A DNA stretch of 64,000 bases, taken from contig JAIXOE010000054.1 of NCBI GenBank assembly GCA_027486895.1, positions 38,894-102,893 of the forward strand, read 5' to 3'. Below, piece after piece: positions 55,908 through 64,000 of this stretch. Both the position numbers and the translations under genes were made by a program. Origin of the DNA: Sphingomonadales bacterium (lineage in GTDB: Bacteria; Pseudomonadota; Alphaproteobacteria; Sphingomonadales; Sphingomonadaceae). How positions within the stretch are numbered: the first letter of the stretch is position 1; each line of letters begins with the position of its first letter. Below the pieces are notes generated by a model. The model had not been told where the DNA came from. It saw only the letters and a program-made list of their open reading frames with translations, and made no database searches.

Positions 55908-56365
55908 GTCATTGCCAAGATGGCCATTGCACCGCCCAACGACAAGAGGAAATTGTACCCGGCAAGCGAAATGCCGAACAAAGACCATGGCGCGACATCA
56001 CAGCGAACCAATGGCGCGTTCATGATCGACTTGAGCAAATCATCACCGCTGCCCGATATCGTCGCGGTGCAGGCGGTCAGCCCTTCCCACCAGCCATATT
56101 CAACGCCGGCATGAAATCCGGCGATGAGGCCGCTTGTCGCAATGGCAAGCGCCGCGAGCGCAACCAGTGTCTTGCGGAAAGCAAGGTTGCTCACGCCAAA
56201 GGCAATGAGTGCAATCACCACCGCCGCAAAATGCGGATAACGCTGCCACCAGCACATTTCGCAAGGGAAAAGCCCACCAATATATTGCGAGCCATAAGCC
56301 CCTGCGAGCAACGCGGCAGGCAACAGGAATGCGAGCCAATGGGCCTTTTCAAATTTCGACGTCAT
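55886..56365 (-). CDS. dsbB: DsbB-family disulfide bond oxidoreductase
   Basis: 159 residues, four helices. Cys pairs: Cys35-Cys38 in PCEMCWWQRYPH (quinone-linked) and Cys99/Cys122 in the second periplasmic loop. Transfers electrons from DsbA to ubiquinone, whose maker coq7 overlaps it. Confidence 0.9.
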   Translation of the reverse strand: MTSKFEKAHWLAFLLPAALLAGAYGSQYIGGLFPCEMCWWQRYPHFAAVVIALIAFGVSNLAFRKTLVALAALAIATSGLIAGFHAGVEYGWWEGLTACTATISGSGDDLLKSIMNAPLVRCDVAPWSLFGISLAGYNFLLSLGGAMAILAMTWRNKTI

Positions 56366-56389
56366 GTACGCACTTCACTCCGAATCATT

Positions 56390-56494
56390 GTCATCCTGAA
56401 CTTGCCGCGAAGCTCTCACCCCTCGTCATCCTGAACTTGTTTCAGGATAACAAAACACCGCTTCGTGTTATCCTGAAACAAGTTCAGGATGACG
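56390..56494. repeat. REP-like inverted repeat with perfect 28-bp arms, copy C
   Basis: Arms 56424-56451 and 56467-56494 are perfectly complementary over 28 bases with a 15-base loop; a further half copy begins at 56390. Shares the CCTGAACTTGTTTCAGG core with copies A and B. Lies between ctpA and dsbB. Confidence 0.85.
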
Positions 56495-56513
56495 GGGGAA
56501 GTGAGCGCTATAC

Positions 56514-57881
56514 TCAGTTCTGCGCCTTGCCCTTTACGGGCTTTTCGGCAAGCTTCATCGTGCGTGGTCCAAGGCGCTGCAATGTTTCCATCGCGTAATG
56601 CAGTTGGAAATCGTCAATGCCTTTGGCCTTCAACTGCTCCGCAGTCATGGCGAAACGGGGATCATCGTTGATATCTTCTTCAAGATCTTTTGTGTCGTCT
56701 TTCAGTTCATTGACCAAGTGACGACGCAAATCGGATTCACGCACCGACACGCGCTTTTTATAATCCGGATCAGACAATTGGGGGACTCGGATATCCGGCT
56801 TAATGCCGCCTTCCTGTACCGAGCGGCCCGATGGCAAATGGTAACGCGCAACGGTCAGGCGAAGGCCTGTGTCGCGCGTCAAGGGCAGGACATTCTGCAC
56901 TGAGCCCTTGCCGAAACTGCGCTCACCCATGACGAGACCACGATGGTGGTCTTGCAATGCGCCAGCCACAATCTCGGATGCTGAAGCCGATCCTGCATCA
57001 ACCAAAACGATGATTGGCGCACCGCCGGTTACATCACCCGGAACAGCGCGTTCCGCCCACCAGCGTTCGATATCGCGCTTGTCACGGCCGCGTTCTGAAA
57101 CAATCTCGCCACTGGATAGGAAGGCATCAGAAACAGCAACAGCTTCGTCCAATATGCCGCCAGGGTTGGAGCGCAGGTCGACGATGTAACCCAGAGGATT
57201 TCCGCCAAGCGATTTCTTGATGCTCGACACAGCAGCAACGACGTCAGCGCCGGTTTGCTCGGAGAAGCCGGTAATCGAAATGACGCCAATGCGGTCTTTC
57301 ACTTCCCACCGCACAGGTTTCAAATCAATGACCGCGCGCGTCACCGTCACGTCGAACGGTGCATCACGGCCCGGACGGAATATGGTGAGCTTGATGGATG
57401 TTCCGGGCGCTCCGCGCATCGCTTCGACAGCTTCGTCGAGCGTTCCGCCAAGAATCAACTTGCCGTCCAAATGCGTGATAAAGTCGCCTGATTTAATCCC
57501 TGCCTTGTCAGCGGGCGTATCCTTGGTTGGCGCGATGACCTTGACGGCTTCATCCTCAAGCGTGACCGACAGGCCAAGGCCGCCATATTCGCCGTCAATC
57601 TGCGTCTGCAACGAGCTGAAGTCGGTTTTGTCGAGGAAACCGCTGTGCGGATCGAGGCTGGCCAGCATCCCCTGAATCGCGCCTTCCATCAATTGCTTAT
57701 CATCGACCTTGTCGACATAGCTTGATTTGACCTTGCGGTAGACAGCGAGGAATTCCTCCAGCTCTTTGAAGCGATCGGCTTCGGCTTGCTGCTGCTGAAC
57801 GCTTTGCGCGACCAGCACAGTCGCAGGGACCGACAGCGCCAAAACAATGGCTAAAGTCGCGGGCAGCAAACGGTTCTTCAT
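56514..57881 (-). CDS. ctpA: S41 family C-terminal processing peptidase
   Basis: 455 residues: signal peptide (ending VLVAQS), helical region, PDZ domain (GGLGLSVTLEDEAVKVIAPTKDTPADKAGIKSGD), then the S41 catalytic core with GSASASE (Ser302) and SFGKGSVQ (Lys325). A periplasmic protease that trims C termini. EnvC-like and RlmH genes lie upstream on the same strand, a conserved alphaproteobacterial order. Confidence 0.94.
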   Translation of the reverse strand: MKNRLLPATLAIVLALSVPATVLVAQSVQQQQAEADRFKELEEFLAVYRKVKSSYVDKVDDKQLMEGAIQGMLASLDPHSGFLDKTDFSSLQTQIDGEYGGLGLSVTLEDEAVKVIAPTKDTPADKAGIKSGDFITHLDGKLILGGTLDEAVEAMRGAPGTSIKLTIFRPGRDAPFDVTVTRAVIDLKPVRWEVKDRIGVISITGFSEQTGADVVAAVSSIKKSLGGNPLGYIVDLRSNPGGILDEAVAVSDAFLSSGEIVSERGRDKRDIERWWAERAVPGDVTGGAPIIVLVDAGSASASEIVAGALQDHHRGLVMGERSFGKGSVQNVLPLTRDTGLRLTVARYHLPSGRSVQEGGIKPDIRVPQLSDPDYKKRVSVRESDLRRHLVNELKDDTKDLEEDINDDPRFAMTAEQLKAKGIDDFQLHYAMETLQRLGPRTMKLAEKPVKGKAQN

Positions 57882-57987
57882 AGACCAATCCAGTTCATCA
57901 TTTCGTCGATGCTATATCTCGCCTTAACCCAGCGTGAAAGCATGTTTACCACGAATGCCACCGGGGCATCGACAAGAACACCGACGT

Positions 57988-59151
57988 TCATCCCAATATG
58001 GTGGCAATATCCATCACACGGCCATTTTTGCGCAGTTCCACGCCGATTTCCGGCGCGTCTGATTTCGCCGAGCCCAGCATAGCGCCTTGCGCTACCGCCT
58101 GCCCCTTTTTGACCTGCGTGCTATCCAGATTTGTAATCAGGCTGTTCCAGCCATTACCATGTTCGATAATGACGATCTGTCCATAGCTGCGATAGCGGCC
58201 AGCAAAGGAAACCGTGCCTGCTGCCGGTGCAACCACGCGCATATTGTCCGCAAGCGCAATCCGCACGCCACGCTCGCGATAGCCAGTGGTGTTGAGTTCA
58301 TTGAAACCGGACAGCAGCTTGCCCCGCGCGGGCAGGATATATGCTCGGTCTCCGCCTGCAGCTTCGCTGGCGCGCCCGGGACGCAACATTGGCCCGTCAA
58401 GCGCCGCCAGTTCAGATGCCTTTTCGGCGCTCAGCCGCTGTGTATCAATGCGCCCGACAATATCGCGTGCGCGTTCACCCTGTGCGATGGCTTGTTCAAA
58501 AGCGATAGCGGCGTTGGCGGACAACACTCCAGCATTGCCCCGCGCGTCGCCTTCCAGACTGGCCAACGCTGCCTGACGGCTTTTCAGTCGACTGCGTGCA
58601 TCACCCAGCGATTTCAGTGCCAATAATTCCTGCGCCCGCAACTCGCTCTGTACCGCAATTTGCTGACGCAAGGCGCTGGTACGGCGGATAATCTGCGGCT
58701 GGACGGTCGCCATCACGGCGCGCAAATGTACATAATCTTCGCGTTGCCCTGGCTGCATCATCATCAGCACAGTGGGACGCCCTGTCATTTGCTGCAGCGC
58801 GGCGTTCAGGCGCAGCACGGGTTCGCTCTCAACGCCAAGCTGTGCACGCTGATATTGCTGGCGGCGACCAATAATCGAAATGCGGGCAGTAGCCGCTGCA
58901 ATCTGCGCTTCGGCGGCGTCGATTTCTGCGGACAGCACGGCGCGTTGGGCCACCAGCCGGTCTGCTGTGCTTTCGGCGTTGCTGGCCTCTTGCCGAAGCA
59001 ATTCACTACGCCGTTCAGCCAGCAGCGCCTTTCCCTTCGCATCACGCAACGCTTCTTGCTCGCTGCTGCTTCCCGAGCTTTGCGCCATCAGGCTGCTCGC
59101 AATGGCAAAAGGCGTGACAACCAACAGCAAAAGGATGGACCAGAACCGCAT
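57988..59151 (-). CDS. EnvC-like murein hydrolase activator, degenerate LytM
   Basis: 387 residues: signal peptide, two long coiled-coil stretches (residues about 25-115 and 150-220), and a C-terminal M23/LytM domain (AYILPARGKLLSGFNEL, GVRIALADNMRVVAPAAGTVSFAG, IIEHGNGWNSLITNLD). The Zn ligands of active M23 enzymes (HxxxD, HxH) are missing, as in EnvC, which activates amidases rather than cutting. ATG 59151 is chosen over 59202, which overlaps rlmH. Confidence 0.88.
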   Translation of the reverse strand: MRFWSILLLLVVTPFAIASSLMAQSSGSSSEQEALRDAKGKALLAERRSELLRQEASNAESTADRLVAQRAVLSAEIDAAEAQIAAATARISIIGRRQQYQRAQLGVESEPVLRLNAALQQMTGRPTVLMMMQPGQREDYVHLRAVMATVQPQIIRRTSALRQQIAVQSELRAQELLALKSLGDARSRLKSRQAALASLEGDARGNAGVLSANAAIAFEQAIAQGERARDIVGRIDTQRLSAEKASELAALDGPMLRPGRASEAAGGDRAYILPARGKLLSGFNELNTTGYRERGVRIALADNMRVVAPAAGTVSFAGRYRSYGQIVIIEHGNGWNSLITNLDSTQVKKGQAVAQGAMLGSAKSDAPEIGVELRKNGRVMDIATILG

Positions 59152-59155
59152 GGTC

Positions 59156-59578
59156 CTATCCTTCACGATGATAGGGGTGGTTGGCAATGATCGATGTTGC
59201 ACGGAACAATTGTTCAGCCAGCATCGCGCGCGCCATCAAATGCGGCCACGTCGCTTTGCCAAAGGCGATAAGCTTGTCTGCGCCGGCACGGGCTTCGTCA
59301 TCAAAGCCATCGGCAGCACCGATCAGAAAGCGCACTTCGCGCACGCCATCGTCGCGCCAGCGTTCAAGCAAGCGCGCAAGCTCGAGCGAGCCAAGCTGCT
59401 CGCCTTTTTCATCAAGAATGATGGTTTTGCAGGGGCTGTCCGAATTGGGCAGATCGCCGCCCTTATCGGGCATTTCACTATGCCGCGTCGGCCAGCTGAT
59501 CCGTTTCAGATAGCGATCGACCAATTCCGCTTCAGCAGAACGGCCGATTTTGCCGCGCGCGATGATGTGCAGGCGCAT
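59156..59578 (-). CDS. rlmH: 23S rRNA pseudouridine1915 N3-methyltransferase
   Basis: 140 residues, small SPOUT fold. MRLHIIARGKIG, LDEKGEQLGSLELA, FLIGAADGFDD and the conserved end MLAEQLFRATSIIANHPYHREG. ATG 59584 is an alternative start two codons upstream. It follows rsfS. Confidence 0.95.
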   Translation of the reverse strand: MRLHIIARGKIGRSAEAELVDRYLKRISWPTRHSEMPDKGGDLPNSDSPCKTIILDEKGEQLGSLELARLLERWRDDGVREVRFLIGAADGFDDEARAGADKLIAFGKATWPHLMARAMLAEQLFRATSIIANHPYHREG

Positions 59579-59602
59579 CGCCATCGGCGCGGACGCTCGG
59601 TC

Positions 59603-60010
59603 TTATTGGGACGCGACTTCGGGCGCGTCGCCAAATGCCCACATGCGTTCCAGATTGTAGAAGCTGCGGACTTCGGGACGGAACAGATGCACGATGACAT
59701 CTTCGGCATCGATCAACACCCAGTCGGCCGATGGCAGACCTTCGATGCGGGCATGACGTCCGGCTTTCTTGATACGCTCGGCAAGCTTTTGCGCCATCGA
59801 TGCCACTTGGCGCGATGAACGGCCCGATGCGACAACCATATGGTCAGCGATGTTGCTTTTGCCTTCAAGCGGTATGGTCACAACTTCCTGCGCCTGATCA
59901 TCGTCGAGCGATTGCAGGATAAGCGCGTGGAGGGCGTCCGGGGTCAATGTGGGTTCCTTGGACTTGGCGGCCAGATTGCCGGCAGCAGGAACGGATGCGG
60001 TGTCGATCAA
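59603..60010 (-). CDS. rsfS: Ribosome silencing factor RsfS
   Basis: 135 residues. LDDDQAQEVVTIPLEGKSNIADHMVVASGRSSRQVASMAQKL and LPSADWVLIDAEDVIVHLFRPEVRSFYNLERMW are RsfS (DUF143) blocks. Binds L14 and blocks subunit joining. TTG start at 60010 with AAGGAG five bases upstream. Confidence 0.95.
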   Translation of the reverse strand: MIDTASVPAAGNLAAKSKEPTLTPDALHALILQSLDDDQAQEVVTIPLEGKSNIADHMVVASGRSSRQVASMAQKLAERIKKAGRHARIEGLPSADWVLIDAEDVIVHLFRPEVRSFYNLERMWAFGDAPEVASQ

Positions 60011-60019
60011 GATTGCTCC

Positions 60020-60682
60020 TTAAAGCACAATATTTCGGGTAACGCCGTCACGCGTTCCATGTTCCTTATATCGGTGAAACCAATATGGGTCAGCACGCCG
60101 AATTGCGGTGGCTGAACGCGGATCTGGACGAAAGCGCAAAAAGACAAGCGCTGGCGTACTCCATTTTGTCCAGTGATGAAGCTGGTCCGGGCGCCGGACA
60201 AACCGTCTGAACCAGGCCGTTGCGGGACCCGCAGCAGCACGCCTATCATAGCCGGGTCTGGCGATAACTGCAATCGGCATCAATCGCGCAATGTCCCGCC
60301 ACCGTTTCCAGTGATGAAATTGCAACAAATTGTCCGCGCCCATGATCCAGACAAAGCGGACTTTAGGGTGAAGCGCGACCAGCTTTTGTAGGGTTTCTGC
60401 GGTGTACACGGTGCCAAGCTCGCGCTCAATCGCCGTTGCCTTGATGGATGTCCGCCGCGTTTGATCCTTTGCGGATGCCAGTCGCGCAGGCAATGGCGCC
60501 ATGCCCTTTTTGGGTTTCAACGGATTTCCCGGCGACACCAGCCACCAAAATTCGTCGAGGCACAGCGAATCCATCGCAAACAGACTAATCGCCCGGTGGC
60601 CGCCATGCGCTGGATTGAAAGATCCCCCCATGAGGCCAATTGTCTTCAAGGCCGGATTTGCCCATTTCCGCGCACAACCCAT
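60020..60682 (-). CDS. nadD: Nicotinate-nucleotide adenylyltransferase
   Basis: 220 residues. GLMGGSFNPAHGGHRAIS (HxGH-type site), FVWIMGADNLLQFHHWKRW and a C-terminal WFHRYKEHGTRDG. Makes nicotinate adenine dinucleotide. Its 5' end overlaps the 3' end of proA by 37 bases. Confidence 0.93.
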   Translation of the reverse strand: MGCARKWANPALKTIGLMGGSFNPAHGGHRAISLFAMDSLCLDEFWWLVSPGNPLKPKKGMAPLPARLASAKDQTRRTSIKATAIERELGTVYTAETLQKLVALHPKVRFVWIMGADNLLQFHHWKRWRDIARLMPIAVIARPGYDRRAAAGPATAWFRRFVRRPDQLHHWTKWSTPALVFLRFRPDPRSATAIRRADPYWFHRYKEHGTRDGVTRNIVL

Positions 60683-61899
60683 TTATAGGTTGTCAGTCCC
60701 TCAAGCGCGACAGGGCCACGCGCGTGCAGACGCCCAGTCGCAATGCCGATTTCCGCGCCAAGGCCTAATTCCCCGCCATCGGCAAATTGGGTCGAGCTGT
60801 TGTGCATGACAATCGCACTGTCCACCTCCGCCAAAAAGCGCGCCGCAGCATCGGCATTGTCGGTGATGATCGCGTCTGTGTGGTGCGAGCCATGGCGGGC
60901 GATGTGGTCCATCGCTTCGTCCAGTCCGGCAACGACGCAGGCCGAAACCACGGAGTCGAGATATTCGGTGTCCCAATCGGCCGCGTCGGCAGACACTGTG
61001 CGGGCATCCAGCTCCATCAGCATATCGTCCGCGCGGACTTCGCATCCGGCATCAATCAGCGCGCCAATCAGTTCGGCAGCGGCAGGATAGTCCTGATCAA
61101 TCAGCACGGTTTCGGTTGCCCCGCAAACGCCCGTCCGCCGCATCTTTGCATTGACGACAATCGCCTGCGCCATGGCTGGGTCAGCGTCCTTGTGCACATA
61201 GCTGTGGTTGATACCGTCCAAATGCGCGAGCACGGGAACGCGGGCTTCTTCTTGAACGCGGGCGACAAGAGATTTGCCACCGCGCGGAATGATCATGTCG
61301 ATTGCGCCTTGGGCACGCAGCATAGCCCCCACCATCTCGCGGTCTTGCGTTGGCATGAGTTGCACCGCGTCCGCAGGCAATCCAGACTTGGTGATACCAG
61401 CCAACATCGCGGCAAATATGGCGCGGTTGCTGTGCACGGCCTCACTGCCGCCACGCAAGATCACGGCGTTACCCGAGCGCAACCCCAATGCCGCAGCATC
61501 CGCCGTTACATTGGGACGGCTCTCGTAAATGATACCAAGCACGCCAATCGGCACGCGGATGCGCGCCATCTGCAAACCATTGGGCTGCGTGCTGCTGTCG
61601 ATGATTTGGCCAACGGGGTCCGCAAGCAAACCAACCTGTTCAACCGCGGCCGCCATGCCCGCGATGCGCGCCTCGTCAAGTTTCAGGCGATCGAGCATTG
61701 CCGGTGACAGCCCGGCCTTTGTCCCTGCTGCTACGTCGATTTCATTCGCCGCGAGAATATCCGCAGACTGGTCGCGCAATGCCTCCGCTGCATATTTCAA
61801 TGCCCTGGCCTTGGTCGCGTCATCTGCCGCTGCCAATTGCCGCGCTGCAGCGCGCGCTTTGGTGGCTATCGATGCCATCAGGGGCTCGTAATCGGTCAT
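60646..61899 (-). CDS. proA: Gamma-glutamyl phosphate reductase
   Basis: 417 residues, aldehyde-dehydrogenase fold. [49 protein letters not shown] (catalytic Cys in GVCGAT) and [23 protein letters not shown]. Second step of proline synthesis; its partner proB is at 24213. Confidence 0.96.
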   Translation of the reverse strand: [417 protein letters not shown]

Positions 61900-62187
61900 A
61901 TTCCCAACCCGTAGAGAAATGGCGGCAAAAGGGAAAGTAACCGTTCATTTCATGGCTACAACATCCGGCATAGCAGCGAATCGCCGGAAAAGCGTTGAAT
62001 TTACGGGATTTTACGGAAAAGACGCGCGGACGGTATACGCTGGTCGTTCACCATTGATGACATTTGGATAACGTTTTCCACAGCTCACCGTGTGACTCTT
62101 TCGACTCGTCACGAGTCGGGCGCAGGCGATTCGCTAGCGGCAATTTGCTCTGCTACGCGCGCTCTACAAATTAAAACGGGGTGGGTC
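61900..62187 (+). promoter_or_regulatory. Promoter region of M23-bactofilin operon with GANTC cluster
   Basis: 288 bases between proA and the M23 gene. Four GANTC sites fall within 40 bases (62094, 62103, 62113, 62128), two of them in a 17-base palindrome CGACTCGTCACGAGTCG at 62102-62118. CcrM methylation and GcrA/CtrA-type cell-cycle control are likely here. The frame is open from GTG 62092 but without Shine-Dalgarno. Confidence 0.5.
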
Positions 62188-63363
62188 GTGTCGCTAAAGA
62201 CCAGAATGTCCGGTTGGAAAAACCGGATAGCTGGATGGTTTATTGACCGCGAATTTTTCATGCGGGCCAATGGCCAAGTCCGGTTCTTAAAACTAACCGC
62301 ACAACTGCAACGCCGCGTTGTGGGTACCGTCGCGTCCGTCATCGGCCTGTGGCTTGTTGTGACGCTGGGCATGGCGATCAATCAAGTCAGCGTCACCGCG
62401 CAGCGCATGGCGTTGAGCCAGCAAGAAGCGGAGGTTGAATCGGCCGAAGAGCGCGTCGCCAATTATCGCGGCTCCATCGATGAAGTGACCAAGGATCTCG
62501 AGCGCCGGCAAAAAATGCTGGAAAGCTTGAGCGATCAATATCTGGGCGAAGTTCCGGAAGCCAACGTGCAAACGCCGGCGACGGCAAAGCCAAGCGCGGA
62601 AGACCAAGCGGTTAAAACCATCAGCTTTATGGTGCCCGAGGCAGCTGGTCTCGCCCGCGTTGAAGCACGGCAAATTCAGTTCGCCGAAAAAATGACCAAG
62701 GTGGCTTTGGCCCGTACATCAAAGGCAGAGGCTGCGATCCGCCAGTTCGGGCTTAACCCCGAAGTTCTGGCGCGTCAGGCCCGCAATGCGCAGGGTGGTA
62801 TTTTCGAACCGTTTTTTGGCAACCGCAAACAAGATGTGCGCGACCCCCGCTTTTTGAAACTGGCCACCTCGCTTGGCCGCATGGATGCCATGGAGCGCGC
62901 GCTGGCCGCGATCCCGACATCGATGCCCGCAGCGGTGATGATGATGTCGAGCGGCTTTGGCTATCGCAGCGATCCCTTCACCGGCGCTGGCGCGATGCAT
63001 GCCGGTCTCGATTTCAAAGGTCCAGTGGGTACGCCAATCCTCGCTGCAGCCGAAGGCCGCGTGACATTTGCAGGCTTCCACGGCGGATATGGCAATACCG
63101 TCGAAATTACACATGCCAACGGGCTGTTAACGCGTTATGCGCATCTTTCCGGATTGAATGTCGCGCAAGGCCAAATGGTTGATCGTGGCTTGCAAATCGG
63201 ACGAATGGGAAGCACAGGTCGATCGACGGGCAGCCATTTGCATTTCGAGGTCCGTTTGAATGGTCAGGCGATCAACCCGAGAAAGTTTTTGGAGGCAAAC
63301 CCTGATGTTCTCAAAGTCCAAACAGTCGCCGGAAACCGCGCCGGCAACGCCGCAAAGGAATAA
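62188..63363 (+). CDS. M23 family metallopeptidase (peptidoglycan endopeptidase)
   Basis: About 391 residues: a short cytoplasmic part, one transmembrane helix (VVGTVASVIGLWLVVTLGMAI), a coiled coil (about 75-125), and a C-terminal M23 domain with intact Zn ligands (MHAGLDF, SHLHFEV) and FGYRSDPFTGAGAMH. It cuts peptide crosslinks. GTG 62188 is a guess; ATG 62206 and 62260 are also possible. Its 3' end overlaps bactofilin by 59 bases. Confidence 0.87.
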   Translation: MSLKTRMSGWKNRIAGWFIDREFFMRANGQVRFLKLTAQLQRRVVGTVASVIGLWLVVTLGMAINQVSVTAQRMALSQQEAEVESAEERVANYRGSIDEVTKDLERRQKMLESLSDQYLGEVPEANVQTPATAKPSAEDQAVKTISFMVPEAAGLARVEARQIQFAEKMTKVALARTSKAEAAIRQFGLNPEVLARQARNAQGGIFEPFFGNRKQDVRDPRFLKLATSLGRMDAMERALAAIPTSMPAAVMMMSSGFGYRSDPFTGAGAMHAGLDFKGPVGTPILAAAEGRVTFAGFHGGYGNTVEITHANGLLTRYAHLSGLNVAQGQMVDRGLQIGRMGSTGRSTGSHLHFEVRLNGQAINPRKFLEANPDVLKVQTVAGNRAGNAAKE

Positions 63364-63787
63364 CAACAACGTGCGCAATAGTTCCGGTCACACATTTTCC
63401 ATCATAGCTTCCGATGTTGAAATCGTCGGCAACCTCACCGCCCGCGTGGACTTACACGTTGATGGCAAGGTGCAGGGCGACGTGACATGCGGCAATCTGG
63501 TGCAAGGCGAAGGCAGCGTGATCGCAGGCAAGGTCATTGCCGAATCGGCAAAATTGTCCGGCCATGTCGAAGGCTCGATTGAAGCCAATGACCTCGTCAT
63601 CGAATCGACTGCACGTATCGTCGGCGACGTCGTTTACAGCAATCTGACGATTGCCCCTGGCGGCCAGATTGACGGCAAGTTCCGGCACAAGTCATCCGGC
63701 GGCGCACCAAGCATCGCGCGTACCACGGTCAATGTGAGCAAGCTTGCCGAGCCATTGATCTTGGGTGCCGAATCGAAAGTCGCTTAA
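63305..63787 (+). CDS. Bactofilin
   Basis: 160 residues. A Gln/Asn/Pro N-terminal tail, a right-handed beta-helix core (FSIIASDVEIVGNLTARVDLHVDGKVQGDVTCGNLVQGEGS, IAGKVIAESAKLSGHVEGSIEANDLVIESTARIVGDVVYSNLTIAPGGQIDGKF) and a short C tail. Self-assembling cytoskeletal protein; the pairing with an M23 peptidase is conserved and shapes the cell wall. ATG 63305 has GGAGG upstream, inside the M23 gene. Confidence 0.94.
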   Translation: MFSKSKQSPETAPATPQRNNNNVRNSSGHTFSIIASDVEIVGNLTARVDLHVDGKVQGDVTCGNLVQGEGSVIAGKVIAESAKLSGHVEGSIEANDLVIESTARIVGDVVYSNLTIAPGGQIDGKFRHKSSGGAPSIARTTVNVSKLAEPLILGAESKVA

Positions 63788-64000
63788 GCGATTTCCAACA
63801 TCGGCAAGATTATTTCCTACAAAGGTTGAACGCGCATATGCTGCGTTCAAAAGGGGGACGGCCGGCGCGGAAGCGCTGGTTCGTGCTTCCGGCTGATGGC
63901 GTTGGTTGATTAAGGCCCGCTTGTTCCATCAGGCTAAAGCCCCGGGCCGCCTTTGCTGGCTGGCATGTTTTCCTTCGGGATAAAGGTTCGTAAAATCCCA
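63788..64000. other. Structured non-coding region at window end
   Basis: No reading frame seen. A perfect 8-base hairpin TTGAACGC/GCGTTCAA (63826-63850) is followed by GC-rich self-complementary stretches (GGAAGC..GCTTCC near 63868-63890, GGCCCG..CGGGCC near 63914-63947). It could be a small structured RNA or a leader of the next gene; I cannot assign a family. Confidence 0.35.

Noticed and set aside
59152..59202. 17-codon extension of the EnvC-like protein
   Set aside because: It overlaps the rlmH 3' end and would bury the signal peptide; ATG 59151 with AAGGATAGG upstream is better.

Overview
The window reads as a chromosomal segment of an alphaproteobacterium, most likely a sphingomonad. 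The strongest taxonomic sign is a soluble serine palmitoyltransferase (21737-22936) with its own acyl carrier protein and an NAD-dependent reductase, the hallmark of glycosphingolipid-making Sphingomonadaceae. Supporting signs are the FYDLN-acid zinc-ribbon protein beside aroA, cmk, rpsA and ihfB, the Nrd, Coq7 and NDUFA9-type proteins, GANTC clusters and an alphaproteobacterial-type LexA box. Moderate GC, very dense coding and many 1-16 bp gene overlaps fit a compact free-living genome. I found no insertion sequence, prophage or CRISPR array.

Layout. 1-13.7 kb: end of rpsU, an FKBP isomerase, MlaA, an Nramp-type transporter, class I fumarase, an EF-hand protein, nrdA-nrdB behind a probable SOS box, then a run of small proteins (DUF465, DksA-like, ion channel, SNase-like nuclease, OMP barrel, DUF952, two tiny membrane ORFs). 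13.7-26.4 kb: the most distinctive part. A minus-strand operon lptF-lptG-GNAT protein (likely bacterial ceramide synthase)-degenerate SRAP-NRDE diverges from a plus-strand trio DUF2141-lipid kinase-nucleotidyltransferase-like. The trio converges on a minus-strand operon obgE-proB-cerR-acp-spt-DUF1275. 26.5-32 kb: tRNA-Ala, FYDLN protein, aroA, cmk, rpsA, ihfB, tRNA-Leu. 32-46.7 kb: comM-like ATPase, a ClpP-fold exported protein, GST, tamA-tamB-small lipoprotein, NDUFA9-like, uppP, gltD, two DUF2059 proteins. 46.7-64 kb: gltB, Asp/Asn hydroxylase, DUF2306, DUF885 peptidase, coq7, dsbB, S41 peptidase, EnvC-like factor, rlmH-rsfS-nadD-proA, M23 endopeptidase-bactofilin.

How it fits together. The 14.9-24.2 kb region appears to hold the core enzymes of bacterial ceramide synthesis (Spt, ACP, CerR-like reductase, GNAT N-acyltransferase). 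It also holds a candidate ceramide kinase module and an LptFG permease pair. Because sphingomonads carry glycosphingolipids in place of classical LPS, I infer that this LptFG pair may serve sphingolipid export, and I flag this as the most interesting system in the window. MlaA, TamA/TamB and an LpxO-like hydroxylase elsewhere add to an envelope-lipid theme.

Limits: all calls come from reading translations and motifs by eye. No database search or structure prediction was run, and starts are chosen from visible Shine-Dalgarno sequences where possible.
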